Shown here: one piece after another, positions 10,522-19,403 of the stretch
How positions within the stretch are numbered: the stretch's first letter is position 1
Layout of the letters: each line of letters opens with the position of its first letter
Assembly: GCF_001189845.1 (NCBI RefSeq)
Contig: NZ_LFLZ01000021.1
Location: 1-64,000, forward strand
Length of the DNA: 64,000 nt
Origin: Bradyrhizobium tropiciagri
Lineage (GTDB): Bacteria; Pseudomonadota; Alphaproteobacteria; Rhizobiales; Xanthobacteraceae
Direction: 5' to 3'
Notes under the pieces: generated by a model
Seen by the model: only the letters and a program-made list of their open reading frames with translations
Told to the model about the DNA's origin: nothing
The model's database searches: none
Made by a program: the position numbers and the translations under genes

Positions 10522-11397
10522 ATGAAACAGATCAGGATCGGCGACATCACGATCGACGCGGTGATCGAGCGCGAGGGGCCCTGGCGGCGGCCGCAGGATT
10601 TCTTCCCGGCCTATGACGACGCCGTGTTCAAGCATCACCTGAAGACGATGGAGCCAGAGGTCTTCGATGCCGCGCGCGGCATGATGATGATCACCTACCA
10701 GACCTTCGTGGTGCGGACGCCGCGCTACACCATCCTGGTCGACACCTGCACCGGCGAGGACAAGGGGCACCCGCCGCCGTTCGACTTCGCGGGCAAGGAG
10801 CGCTGGCGCAACGAGCTGTTCGCGCTCGGCATCTCCTTTGAGCAGATCGACTACGTGTTCTGCACCCATCTGCATATCGACCACACCGGCTGGAACACCA
10901 CGCTGCGCGACGGGCGCTGGGTGCCGACCTTCCCGAATGCGAAATACGTCTTCCACAAGGGCGAGTACGCGGCCTGGGAGGCCGAGAATGCCAAGGGCGC
11001 CAATCCGCCCGGCACGGTGTTTCGCGACAATTGCCTCCCGATCGTCGAGGCCGGGCAGGCGCTGCTGGTCGACGACGACTATGCGCTCGACGACACTGTA
11101 ACGCTGACGCCGACGCCGGGCCATTCGCCCTGCCATTGCTGCGTCAACATCTTCTCCAAGGGACAGCGCGCGGTGGTCGCCGGCGATCTGATGCACCACG
11201 CGATCCAGTGCCGCGAGCCGGAATGGTCGGCGAAGCCCGATTGGGATCCGAAGCAATCGGCGGTCTCGCGGCGGAAGTTCTTTGCCTCCGTCGCCGGGAC
11301 CGACACGCTGATCCTGCCAATCCATTTTCCGGCCCCGACCGTCGGCCTGATCAAGGCGGACGGCGAGGCCTTCGACTATCGCTTCAGGCGCGAGTAG
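10522..11397 (+). CDS. MBL-fold metallohydrolase
   Basis: A 291-residue zinc hydrolase of the lactonase-like metallo-beta-lactamase branch. THLHIDHTGW carries the H-x-H-x-D-H metal motif, followed by a His in PTPGHSPCHCC and an Asp in VVAGDLMHH, and a late His in LPIHFPAPT. No signal peptide. ATG at 10522 is used because MKQIRIGDITIDAV is the natural start of the fold; an upstream start would add a low-quality tail. Substrate unknown; quorum-signal lactones are possible but not shown. It stands alone, convergent with the three-gene PilZ cluster. Confidence 0.8.
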   Translation: MKQIRIGDITIDAVIEREGPWRRPQDFFPAYDDAVFKHHLKTMEPEVFDAARGMMMITYQTFVVRTPRYTILVDTCTGEDKGHPPPFDFAGKERWRNELFALGISFEQIDYVFCTHLHIDHTGWNTTLRDGRWVPTFPNAKYVFHKGEYAAWEAENAKGANPPGTVFRDNCLPIVEAGQALLVDDDYALDDTVTLTPTPGHSPCHCCVNIFSKGQRAVVAGDLMHHAIQCREPEWSAKPDWDPKQSAVSRRKFFASVAGTDTLILPIHFPAPTVGLIKADGEAFDYRFRRE

Positions 11398-11427
11398 GCG
11401 GCGCGGGCAGCAGGGAGCTCGGTGGTG

Positions 11428-11664
11428 TCAGAACCGCGCCGAACGAACCCGGCGCGGGACCTGGGTCAGAAAGCGTTCGAGATCGGCGCAGAGCCGATGG
11501 GCGAGCTCCTCGTCGATCTCGAACGTCGCGACCGTCCCCGCGCAGTCGATTTCGATCGTCCCACGAAGCGGCGCGGCGGACACGGTCGATACCGCGATGT
11601 CGGTGGCTCTTTGCATGGTCATGTCGTCAACTTCCCCTCGGGCCGGTTTGCCGCCAATCCTCAT
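11428..11664 (-). CDS. Small conserved-type protein, last gene of the DUF2336-PilZ operon
   Basis: A 78-residue protein of unknown function with an acidic middle (FEIDEELAHRLCADLERFL) and an Arg-rich end. Its ATG at 11664 overlaps the TGA of the PilZ gene as ATGA, so translation is probably coupled. An internal ATG at about residue 15 (MTMQRATDIAV) is an alternative start. No membrane segment or known motif is seen. Its place in the operon suggests a link to the PilZ protein. Confidence 0.55.
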   Translation of the reverse strand: MRIGGKPARGEVDDMTMQRATDIAVSTVSAAPLRGTIEIDCAGTVATFEIDEELAHRLCADLERFLTQVPRRVRSARF

Positions 11665-11975
11665 CTCGGAATGACGGGGCGTCCCTTTCGCTTGCGTTCT
11701 TCGATGAATCGCACGCCGATCTCGCTGCCGTCGACGCGAACCAGCTCGCAGCGCCGGAATGCCAGTCCCCGCGAGGACAGCACCAGGAAGAACTCCTGGG
11801 CCTTCAACACATCAAGCGTTCCGTCGACCTCGAGCCGGGCACCGCTCTGCGAGACGTCGAGCAGGATGCAGCTTCGTCGCCACGTGCCATCGACGCCCAT
11901 CAGATTGACGGGATGACGCGTCTCAAGCTTGACGCGCTCCGCCCTGCGGTCACCATACGTCATGACGGTACTCAC
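11661..11975 (-). CDS. PilZ-domain protein (possible c-di-GMP receptor)
   Basis: A 104-residue single-domain PilZ protein: RRAERVKLETRHPVN near the start supplies the Arg region and DVSQSGARLEVDG the D-x-S-x-x-G strand motif of c-di-GMP-binding PilZ domains. The start is GTG at 11975, sharing GTGA with the stop of the DUF2336 gene; ATG at 11963 is also possible. The Arg motif is RxxxR-like but not perfect, so binding should be tested. Operon partners are a DUF2336 protein upstream and a small protein downstream. Confidence 0.75.
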   Translation of the reverse strand: MSTVMTYGDRRAERVKLETRHPVNLMGVDGTWRRSCILLDVSQSGARLEVDGTLDVLKAQEFFLVLSSRGLAFRRCELVRVDGSEIGVRFIEERKRKGRPVIPR

Positions 11976-12742
11976 ACTGAAAATGGCTTGGTCATCGCTG
12001 TCGCCCGCGCCTTCGCATCGTCGATCGTGGCTGGCGGGTTTGCGGAGGCGCGGGCGGCGCCGGCATCAATGGCGGCGCGAACCGCATCCTTGATGTCGGG
12101 GCGTGCAAGCTTCAGCAGTCGGGCCTGCTGGCGCGGCGTGGATCGCATCACGACGTCGGAGAGAACATGGGGTGGCAGGTCGCTGCGCGCGATCAATGCG
12201 TCCGCGATGGGCGCGTCGCGTTCGGCCGCGTCGACCATCATGGCAAGGCCTGCGCTGGTCATGTCAGCGCCGCGGTTGCCCGCGAGCACGCGAAGCACAC
12301 TGCTGTCGCCGCGCATCAGCAGAATATCCGCGAGCTCCTGGCTGACGGCCTTGCGCCCTGCAATCGCGCTGAGGTGTCCCTCGGCGCGCATCCAGGCAAT
12401 GTCGATCAGATCGGCCTCCGGGATGCATTCGCAGGCCCGCAGGATCGGGGCGGCGACGTCGGCGTCGTCATGGTTGGCTAGGCGACGAGCGAGTTCGCGC
12501 GGCACTAGATGCAAATCGGCGAGCGAGCGGCTGAGCGTGGTCAGGGTCCGCAACTCGACGCTCTCGCTCAGGCGGATCAGGATGTCGTCGAACATTTCGA
12601 CGTGGTGCTCGCTGAGGCGATGCGCGTCCTCGAGAAACAACCCAGCCACCTCCTGCAGCATGCGTGTGCGGAGGTCGGGGGAGCCGGCTTTCAAGACGTG
12701 ATCGAGCTTGGCAATAAGATCAGGCGAGGCAATGACTGTCAT
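11972..12742 (-). CDS. DUF2336 family protein
   Basis: A 256-residue alpha-helical protein typical of DUF2336, a family of unknown function almost confined to Alphaproteobacteria. Helical repeats such as LARRLANHDDADVAAPILRAC and ISQELADILLMRGD-type segments are seen. ATG at 12742 (MTVIASPDLIAKLDHVL) is preferred to a start 43 codons upstream, whose extra residues are unlike the family. It is the first gene of a coupled three-gene unit with PilZ and a small protein. Confidence 0.75.
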   Translation of the reverse strand: MTVIASPDLIAKLDHVLKAGSPDLRTRMLQEVAGLFLEDAHRLSEHHVEMFDDILIRLSESVELRTLTTLSRSLADLHLVPRELARRLANHDDADVAAPILRACECIPEADLIDIAWMRAEGHLSAIAGRKAVSQELADILLMRGDSSVLRVLAGNRGADMTSAGLAMMVDAAERDAPIADALIARSDLPPHVLSDVVMRSTPRQQARLLKLARPDIKDAVRAAIDAGAARASANPPATIDDAKARATAMTKPFSV

Positions 12743-13052
12743 TGCGGTCCTAAAATGTTCCGCGACGAGGAACATCATCGTTCCCAATGCCAACCTGCTC
12801 CCCGAATCTTTAATAGGGGTATAGAGTTTAATGGGATCGCCGGTCCCAACGGTGGATATCCCGGCAAACACTATCGAAATTCGGCAGCAGTGATCATTTG
12901 CCTGATTGTCCGGTTCGACGAACGACCCGCATTTTTCCTGATTGAATTCGTCAGACGATTCGCATTTGGTGCATGGGCATTATCGATGAGGCGAGCGCGC
13001 CAGGCGCGACGCCTTGCAAGAAATTTCAAGAGCAATTCATAGGAGCGGTCAT
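12743..13052. other. Divergent promoter region between the DUF2336 operon and the AraC gene
   Basis: About 310 bases, visibly richer in A/T than the flanking genes. It must hold promoters for both directions. A 78-codon frame on the minus strand crosses it but has no convincing composition or start. No palindrome strong enough to name was found. Confidence 0.4.
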
Positions 13053-14024
13053 TTGACGGCGCCATTGCTGGTGCCGAGAGTCTTTCGTTTTGACGATGTT
13101 GATGCATTCCGGAGTTCGATCCGAAATCTGGATGTTGATTTCACGCCGCTTGCGCGGAAGATTTCGGCCGAGCAGGTCATCCTGAGCTTGCCGGGATGTG
13201 AGCTCAATTACACGCAGTCGTTTCCGAGGATCGTCGACGCGCAGCTTGCGCCGCATAGCACCGCGGTCGGCTTCACGATGGACGACGGCGTGCCGATGCG
13301 GTTCAACGGCGTCGAACGCGATCGTGCGGTGATCGTGCTTGGCGGCGGTGGTGCGTTCTACACTTCTGTGGAAGAGGCACCCCGCCAATATGCCTCGGTG
13401 ATCTTCACGCCCGAGATCGTCGACCGCGGTTGGCCGAACCCCGGTCTGCATTTCAGCATTCACGAGATCTCTCAACGCGCGCAGGATCGGTTGCGCGAAG
13501 TTGTGAGGCAGGTGTTGCTCGTGACGTCGGACCAGGTGACGATTGCCGAGTTCGCCACGGGTGCGTCGATCAAGGAGACGCTGCTCGCGGTGATCGACAA
13601 CGCGTTCGCCGAGATCGTGCCGGCGAAGTGGGCGACGCGGGCCAACACGACACGCCAGTTCAAGGTGTTCAACGACGCGCGCGCCATCCTGGCCGGCGAC
13701 GTCGCTCATCCGATCTACAGCGGCGAGCTCGCGAGGCAAATCGGCGTGTCCGTGCGCACGCTGCACGACGCGATCCAGCGCTACCGGGGCATGAGCCTGC
13801 ATCGCTATTTGCGGCTGCGCCGGCTCTGGCTGGTGCGCAAGCAACTGCTCGCCGGGGCGCCGAGCGTCAAGGCCTGCGCGCTGGCCTACGGGTTCTGGCA
13901 CCTCAGCGATTTCTCGCGGAGCTACCGGTCGCACTTCGGGGAAGCGCCGTCGGAGACGCTGGCGGCCTCGCGCCGGCCTGGCGTCATGCGCGCCGATCCG
14001 TCAGATGCCAGACATGATTCGTAA
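13053..14024 (+). CDS. AraC-family transcriptional regulator
   Basis: A 323-residue regulator. The C-terminal DNA-binding region has two helix-turn-helix units: YSGELARQIGVSVRTLHDAIQRYRGMSLHRYLRLRRLW and VKACALAYGFWHLSDFSRSYRSHFGEAPSE (broken here only by description). The N-terminal 200 residues form an unassigned sensing domain like that of many AraC/OxyR-type rhizobial regulators. The start TTG at 13053 is chosen because AGGAGCGG lies at 13041-13048; a start 13 codons upstream has no site. It lies divergent from the DUF2336 operon, a possible target. Confidence 0.75.
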   Translation: MTAPLLVPRVFRFDDVDAFRSSIRNLDVDFTPLARKISAEQVILSLPGCELNYTQSFPRIVDAQLAPHSTAVGFTMDDGVPMRFNGVERDRAVIVLGGGGAFYTSVEEAPRQYASVIFTPEIVDRGWPNPGLHFSIHEISQRAQDRLREVVRQVLLVTSDQVTIAEFATGASIKETLLAVIDNAFAEIVPAKWATRANTTRQFKVFNDARAILAGDVAHPIYSGELARQIGVSVRTLHDAIQRYRGMSLHRYLRLRRLWLVRKQLLAGAPSVKACALAYGFWHLSDFSRSYRSHFGEAPSETLAASRRPGVMRADPSDARHDS

Positions 14025-14095
14025 CAGTCGGTCTGAACGGAATCTTAACGGCCGGCGGTGAATCTGTTGGTACGATTCCACCAGAGGCGGCGTTA

Positions 14096-14341
14096 ATGCA
14101 TCCCCGACGATTTGCGCGTGTTCGTCCGTCAGGATGCGTGTCCAGCGTGGTCAAGCTCCAGCTCGAACCGAAGGCGCCGCTGATCGAGTGCCGGCTGGTG
14201 GACTATTCCGCCGGCGGGGCCTGCCTGGAATTCGCAAAGCCAATCCAGCTGCCGGAACGTTTTGAGATGTTTCACGGCAATACGAAGAAGCGCTGCCGGC
14301 GGGTCTGGAGCAAGGGCGTCCGGGTCGGCGTCTCGTTCTGA
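14096..14341 (+). CDS. Short PilZ-domain protein
   Basis: An 81-residue protein with HPRRFARVRPSG at the start and VDYSAGGACLEF in the middle, matching the Arg-rich and D-x-S-x-x-G motifs of short alphaproteobacterial PilZ proteins. AGAGGCGG precedes the ATG. It lies 71 bases after the AraC gene on the same strand, so co-transcription is possible. Short PilZ proteins of this size often do not bind c-di-GMP, so the function is open. Confidence 0.7.
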   Translation: MHPRRFARVRPSGCVSSVVKLQLEPKAPLIECRLVDYSAGGACLEFAKPIQLPERFEMFHGNTKKRCRRVWSKGVRVGVSF

Positions 14342-14451
14342 GCGCCCGCCGAGCTGGGTCTGTCACCCGTGAACAGCCGTTCGGGCCGCGCCATGCGCGA
14401 CCCGATGGTCGATCCCGATCGAGGGAGGCGAATAAGCGCCGGCGAGGGGGC

Positions 14452-14700
14452 TCAGGCGCCGCTCTGGCACTTCTTCATGAACGAGGTCTTGGCCGCGCCG
14501 GCGAGCTTCTTGCCGTCGGACCCGACCGCCTTGGTCTCGCAGGCATCCATCGTGCACTTCTTCATGAACGAGGTCTTGGCCGCGCCGGCCAGCGCCTTGC
14601 CGTCCTTGCCGACGGCTTTCGTCTCGCAGGAGGCGTCCTGTGCAAATGCCGAACCGGCGGCAAAGGTCGCGATCACGGCCGCCAAGAAAATCCGCTTCAT
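14452..14700 (-). CDS. PsiF-repeat secreted protein with two near-identical units
   Basis: An 82-residue exported protein. The signal peptide covers residues 1-20 (cleavage after AFA). The mature part is two copies of CETKAVGKDGKALAGAAKTS (continuing FMKKC), differing in only a few residues. This matches the PsiF repeat family, named for a phosphate-starvation-inducible protein in E. coli. Each unit has two Cys, suggesting one disulfide per unit in the periplasm. Function unknown even in E. coli. It is divergent from the nitroreductase gene. Confidence 0.8.
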   Translation of the reverse strand: MKRIFLAAVIATFAAGSAFAQDASCETKAVGKDGKALAGAAKTSFMKKCTMDACETKAVGSDGKKLAGAAKTSFMKKCQSGA

Positions 14701-14850
14701 CTGGGTTCTCCCTAAACCAAACCAGTGGCCGGATTGGATATCGGATTCTTGGCCCGATCAAGTTCCCACAGCCGATTTTGTCTATAAAATACCCGGATAG
14801 CCGCGGGAAAATTCCGTGTGCGGCGCGGAACAAAATGGGGGAAACGCGGA

Positions 14851-15612
14851 ATGGAATTCGAGACGCTGGTACAGACACGCAAAAGCGTGCGCGGGTTCAA
14901 CAAGCAGCCGGTGTCCCGGGCGACCGTCGAAGAGATCATCGAGGTGGCCAAGCGGGCCCCGTCCTCGATGAACACCCAGCCGTGGCACGTCCATGTCCTG
15001 ACCGGGAAGCCGCTGGAGGAAGTGCGCCGCCGCAACATGGAGGAGATGGTCGCCGGCGCCAAGGTCAAACGCGACATCGTCAGCCATGGCGAGTACCAGG
15101 GCGTGCACCGCGGCCGCCAGGTCGACATCGCCAAGAAGCTGTTCGGCGCCATGGGCATCGCCCGCGACGACAAGCCGATGCGGCAGGACTGGGTGCTACG
15201 CGGCTTCCGCCAGTTCGACGCCCCGGTCTCGCTGGTGCTGGCCTACGACCGGATCCTCGATCCCGGCGCGGTCTGCCATTTCGATCTCGGCGCGCTCTGC
15301 TACGGCATCGTGCTGGCCGCCTGGGATCGCGGCCTCGGCAGTGTGATCAACGGCCAGGGCATCATGCGCTCCGACATCGTGCGCGAGGTCGCCAACATCC
15401 CGGAAGACCAGGTGATCATGACCTGCGTCGCGATGGGCTACCCCGACGACAGCTTTGCCGCCAATGCGGTGCGGTCGGACCGCGAGGCCAACAGCGACTT
15501 CGTCCGCTATGTCGCTTTGCCGACTAGCGTAGGGGCAGGATCGCGCATACCTGCATTTGCAGGGGCGACCGCACGCCGTTTCGCGAGCAAGCGACGACGA
15601 CCGGCGTGCTGA
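14851..15612 (+). CDS. Nitroreductase family protein, C-terminus altered by a likely one-base deletion
   Basis: An FMN-dependent oxidoreductase, 253 residues as read. MEFETLVQTRKSVRGF, KRAPSSMNTQPWHV and the GLGSVINGQG / CVAMGYPDD segments are typical of the NfsB/BluB-like fold. The protein should end shortly after NSDFVRYV. Adding one G at about 15514 gives V-G-F-A-D-stop with TAG at 15525-15527 and a 225-residue enzyme. Without it the frame runs on through a repeat-like tail (GSRIPAFAGAT) to 15612. The catalytic body is intact either way. ATG 14851 follows a GGGGGAAA site. A -10-like TATAAA lies about 60-70 bases upstream. Confidence 0.8.
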   Translation: MEFETLVQTRKSVRGFNKQPVSRATVEEIIEVAKRAPSSMNTQPWHVHVLTGKPLEEVRRRNMEEMVAGAKVKRDIVSHGEYQGVHRGRQVDIAKKLFGAMGIARDDKPMRQDWVLRGFRQFDAPVSLVLAYDRILDPGAVCHFDLGALCYGIVLAAWDRGLGSVINGQGIMRSDIVREVANIPEDQVIMTCVAMGYPDDSFAANAVRSDREANSDFVRYVALPTSVGAGSRIPAFAGATARRFASKRRRPAC

Positions 15613-15839
15613 TTGTCGATCGCTTCCTCGCTGACAACAATCTCGCGGCGCGATCGATTGCCTGACGCGCCGCCACATCTCGCGCATTTGAGTACGCTGA
15701 CCGCGCCGCGGGATATTGAATTCCGCACCATGAAACCATCGCGCGACAGTTAGCGTAGGCGCGCGTTTCCGCTATTCCTGCCGACAAAAAATGCGCTACT
15801 GGTTTTGTGAAGCGAAACAGCACAGGCGAGGAATCCCAG

Positions 15840-17003
15840 ATGAGCGATGATGAACAGACAGCCATGATCCGCGAGACCGTCGCGCGCTTCGTCGATCGCG
15901 AGCTGATCCCGCTCGAGCCGCAATATCTGAAATCGAAACTGCCCGGCAGCGATCATCCCGAGCTCACCTCGGAACAGCGCAAGCGGCTGCGCGAGGTCTC
16001 CAAGGAGCTCGGCCTCTGGGGCCTCGATGCGCCCGAGGATCTCGGCGGCCACGATTTGCCGACGCGCACGATGGCGGCGGTGCATGAAGAGCTCGGCCGC
16101 AGCTGCGTGCCGTTCGTGCTGCCGCCGGACTCGCCGAACCTGCGCATGCTGCAGGCGGTCGGCACCGACGCGCAGAAGAAGAAATATCTGCAGCCTTACA
16201 TCGAGGGCCGGATGGCGTCGGCGATCGCGATCTCCGAGCCCGGCGCCGGCGGCGATCCCGCGGGCATGAAGACGCGGGCGTTGCTCGAGGGCGAACAATG
16301 GGTGCTGAACGGCCGCAAGATCTGGATCAGCAACGCGCGCGCCGCCGACTTCATCATCGTGATGGCGCGGGTCGGCAACGACCAGCGCCAGGGCGGTATC
16401 ACTTCCTTCATCGTCGAAAAGGGCACGCCCGGCTTCATCATCGAGCGCGAGATCCCGATGGTCGGCGGCGGCTCGACCTACGAGATCGTGTTCGAGGATT
16501 GCCGCATCCCGAAGGACTCGGTGCTCGGTGAGGTCGGCAAGGGCTACGCGCCGATGCAGCTGCGCCTGCGCACGCGGCGGCTCGAGATGGGATCGACCTG
16601 CGTCGGCATCACCAAGCGCGCGCTCGACATGATGTGCGAACACGCCAAGCAGCGCGAGACGTTCGGCGTCAAGCTCGCCGAGCGCCAGGCGATCCAGTGG
16701 TGGATTGCCGACATCTCGACGCGCATGCATGCGTGCCGGCTGATGGTGCGCGACGCCGCCGACAAGACCGACCGCGGCGAGGACATCCGCCACGAAGCCT
16801 CGATGATCAAGGTGTTCGCGACCGAGATGGCCTATGACGCCTGCGACCACGCCATGCAGACGCTCGGCGCGCTCGGCGTTACGCTGGAATTGCCGCTGAA
16901 TGCGCTGTGGCAGAAGGCCCGCCTGATGCGGGTCTATGAGGGCCCGAGCGAAGTCCATCGCCAGGCCATCGCCCGCCGCGTGCTCGGCCTGCGCGGGGGG
17001 TAG
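15840..17003 (+). CDS. Acyl-CoA dehydrogenase
   Basis: A 387-residue FAD-dependent acyl-CoA dehydrogenase of fatty acid or related oxidation, cytoplasmic, passing electrons to ETF. Seen: ISEPGAGGDPAGMKTRA (flavin and substrate contact), NGRKIWISNARAADF, and the end LMRVYEGPSEVHRQAIARRVLG, which holds the usual C-terminal E-G-(T/P)-x-E region. Start ATG at 15840; a start 11 codons upstream is possible. It is not in an obvious operon. Substrate chain type is not readable. The etfB gene at the right end of the window is too far to imply linkage. Confidence 0.85.
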   Translation: MSDDEQTAMIRETVARFVDRELIPLEPQYLKSKLPGSDHPELTSEQRKRLREVSKELGLWGLDAPEDLGGHDLPTRTMAAVHEELGRSCVPFVLPPDSPNLRMLQAVGTDAQKKKYLQPYIEGRMASAIAISEPGAGGDPAGMKTRALLEGEQWVLNGRKIWISNARAADFIIVMARVGNDQRQGGITSFIVEKGTPGFIIEREIPMVGGGSTYEIVFEDCRIPKDSVLGEVGKGYAPMQLRLRTRRLEMGSTCVGITKRALDMMCEHAKQRETFGVKLAERQAIQWWIADISTRMHACRLMVRDAADKTDRGEDIRHEASMIKVFATEMAYDACDHAMQTLGALGVTLELPLNALWQKARLMRVYEGPSEVHRQAIARRVLGLRGG

Positions 17004-17029
17004 GGGCACGAGGCTCCTAGGCCAACCCC

Positions 17030-17114
17030 GTCATTGCGAGGAGCGACAGCGACGAAGCAATCCATATCTCCACTTGCGGCGCGATGGATTGCTTCGCTTG
17101 CGCTCGCAATGACG
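17030..17114. repeat. Long intergenic palindrome (CGTCATTGCGAG ... CTCGCAATGACG)
   Basis: CGTCATTGCGAG at 17030-17041 and CTCGCAATGACG ending at 17114 are perfect inverses; GAAGCAATCCAT and ATGGATTGCTTC form an inner pair. The element lies between the convergent ends of the acyl-CoA dehydrogenase and chemoreceptor genes. It is a well-known type of dispersed palindrome in Bradyrhizobiaceae. It could act in mRNA stability or termination. Confidence 0.7.
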
Positions 17115-17157
17115 CGGATAGAGTCCTTGCCAAGCCGTGACTACGGCGTGCGGTCGA

Positions 17158-19239
17158 CTACGCCGCCCGCACGTCGGAGAGGAAGCGGTTGACCTGGCCG
17201 GCGAGGTCCTTCGACTGCGTCGAGAGCTGCTCGGCCGCGCCCAGCACCTGGGTTGCCGCCGCACCGGTGTCGTCGGCGGCGCGCTGCACGCCGGAGATGT
17301 TGGAGTTGACCTCCTGGGTGCCGCGCGCGGCTTCCTGCACGCTGCGCGAGATCTCCTTGGTCGCCGAGCCCTGTTCCTCGATCGCGGCGGCAATCGCGGT
17401 GCCGATCTGGTCGATCTCGGTGATGACGTCGACGACGCTGCGGATCGCCGTCACGGTCTCGTCGCTCGCGGTCTGGATCGCGGTGATCTGCTCGGAAATC
17501 TCGGTGGTTGCCTTGGCGGTCTGACCGGCCAGCGACTTCACCTCCGAGGCGACCACGGCAAAGCCACGGCCGGCCTCGCCGGCGCGGGCCGCCTCGATGG
17601 TGGCGTTGAGCGCGAGCAGATTGGTCTGGGCCGCGATGCTCTGGATCAGCGTCACGACGTCGCCGATCTTCTGCGCGCCCTCGGCCAGCGAGCGCGCGGT
17701 GTCGCCGGTGCGGCGGGCATGGTCGACCGCACGCGCGGCGATCTCGGTCGAGGTCGCGACCTGGCGGGCGATCTCCGAGATCGACGAGGTCAGTTCCTCG
17801 GTCGCGCTCGCGACCGTCTGCACGTTGGTCGAGGTCTGATCGGACGCCGCCGCGACGACCGCGGCCTGACGGTTGGTGGCGGCCGCCGTCGCCGACATCG
17901 ATTGCGCCGTATCCTCCATGACAGAGGACGCCGCCGACAATCCGCCGACCAGTTCGGTGACCTTGGCTTCGAAAGCGCGGGTGAGATCGTCGAGCACCCG
18001 GGCGCGCCGCATCTTGACGTCGTTCTCGGCTTCCTTCTCGGTCGCGAGACGGTCGGCCTCGATCCGGTTGTCCTTGAACACCTGCACGGCGGCGGCCATC
18101 GCGCCGATCTCGTCGTTGCGCGCGGCGCCCGGGATCGCTTCGGCGACTTCGCCCGCGGCGAGACGCGACATCCGGCCGGTGAGGGCGGCGATCGGGTTGA
18201 GGATACGGCGGCGGACCATGACGATGAGGCCGGCGCTGACGGCGATGACCGCGAGCAGCCCGATCACTGCGATCACGAAGCTGAAGCGCGCCGACGAATA
18301 GGCAGCGGAAAGCACCTGTTCGGCATTCTCGTAGAACGCGTCGCGTACCGTGATGATGGCGGCGAGGCCGATCTGCGATTCCGGATAGTAGGTGTCGAGA
18401 TCCTGCTCGTACTTGCCGGTCACGGCGCCTTCCTTGGCGAACTTCAGCGCCTTGCCGAAGCGCTCGACGTAGTCGGCCTGCATCTTGCCGAGCGCCGCCA
18501 TGACGTTCGCTGGCGTCGCCGGATTGTTGCGCAATTCCTGCAGCGTCGAGAGGATCTGCTCGGTGCGGCCGGTCGAGCGGTAGAGCTCCATCTTCTCCGG
18601 CTCGGTCGCGACGCGCTTGGCGCCGACCAGCGCCTTGTGCAGGCTGGCATTGAGGCCGCCGGTATCGCGCAGCATCCAGGCGACGTTCGCGTAGCTGGCC
18701 TGGCGGTAGGCATTGCCGTCGAGGCCGGCGAGGCGGCGCACCTGCTCGTCGAGCAGCGTGGTGACACCGGCGTTGAACACGGAATTGTCGGCGACGATCT
18801 TGCCGGCGGCGGCGCGGCGGGCCTCGGCCGGACCGGCGATCGCAGCGGCAATGGCGTCGCGCAGCCCGGCAAACTTCACCTTCAGCGCATCGATCTCGCG
18901 CGCGACCGCCTCGCCGTCGTCGAGCGAACCCGGCAGGGTGGCGCGGACCTGGTTAACCTTGGCGAGGGCGCCGTCGGTCAATTGACGCTGGCGGTCGAGC
19001 TCGGCGATCTGCTTCGGATCGATCGTGGCGCCCCCAAGCAGCAAATTGGTGGCGTAGCCCCGCTCGGGGTTCATGTAGCGCGGGATATCGCCGACGGCGC
19101 GGACGATCTCGAGCCGGCTCTGCGCGGTCGAGACCTTGTCCATGGTCTGGTACTTCGTGACCGCGACATAGGCCGCCAGGCCGCCGCCGACCGCGGACAA
19201 CGAGACGATCGCGGCCGTCAGGAGAGTACCGATCTTCAT
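17158..19239 (-). CDS. Methyl-accepting chemotaxis protein
   Basis: A 693-residue chemoreceptor. TM1 is at about residues 7-29 (TLLTAAIVSLSAVGGGLAAY), then a periplasmic helical sensing region of some 270 residues, TM2 (FVIAVIGLLAVIAVSAGLIV), a HAMP domain (RRRILNPIAALTGRMSRLAAGE) and the cytoplasmic signalling domain with IARQVATSTEIAARAVD, LLALNATIEAARAGEAGRGF and EVKSLAGQTAKAT. No C-terminal CheR-tether pentapeptide. ATG 19239 (MKIGTLL) was chosen as the start of TM1; 34 upstream codons are spurious. The ligand is unknown. It is not next to che genes. Confidence 0.9.
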   Translation of the reverse strand: MKIGTLLTAAIVSLSAVGGGLAAYVAVTKYQTMDKVSTAQSRLEIVRAVGDIPRYMNPERGYATNLLLGGATIDPKQIAELDRQRQLTDGALAKVNQVRATLPGSLDDGEAVAREIDALKVKFAGLRDAIAAAIAGPAEARRAAAGKIVADNSVFNAGVTTLLDEQVRRLAGLDGNAYRQASYANVAWMLRDTGGLNASLHKALVGAKRVATEPEKMELYRSTGRTEQILSTLQELRNNPATPANVMAALGKMQADYVERFGKALKFAKEGAVTGKYEQDLDTYYPESQIGLAAIITVRDAFYENAEQVLSAAYSSARFSFVIAVIGLLAVIAVSAGLIVMVRRRILNPIAALTGRMSRLAAGEVAEAIPGAARNDEIGAMAAAVQVFKDNRIEADRLATEKEAENDVKMRRARVLDDLTRAFEAKVTELVGGLSAASSVMEDTAQSMSATAAATNRQAAVVAAASDQTSTNVQTVASATEELTSSISEIARQVATSTEIAARAVDHARRTGDTARSLAEGAQKIGDVVTLIQSIAAQTNLLALNATIEAARAGEAGRGFAVVASEVKSLAGQTAKATTEISEQITAIQTASDETVTAIRSVVDVITEIDQIGTAIAAAIEEQGSATKEISRSVQEAARGTQEVNSNISGVQRAADDTGAAATQVLGAAEQLSTQSKDLAGQVNRFLSDVRAA

Positions 19240-19403
19240 GGGATGCGCGCCATTTCTTGACGGGAGAGGGAGAGGCCTCAACCGTACCGGGCGCGCATTA
19301 AGCGAGGGTTTATGATACGGAGCCGCGGCGGTCCCGCACATCCATATTGTCCGAAAGTCGAGGGGGCCGCACCGCCGGCCGCGCGTGGCGGCGGGCGCGC
19401 GGG

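Noticed and set aside
12871..13107. 78-codon minus-strand frame before the AraC gene
   Set aside because: No ribosome site, unlikely composition, and it overlaps the AraC start region.
15750..17009. 419-codon minus-strand frame over the acyl-CoA dehydrogenase
   Set aside because: High-GC antisense shadow; the plus strand encodes a full, motif-complete enzyme.
17137..19260. 707-codon plus-strand frame over the chemoreceptor
   Set aside because: Composition is His/Gly/Arg/Asp-rich shadow; the chemoreceptor on the minus strand is certain.
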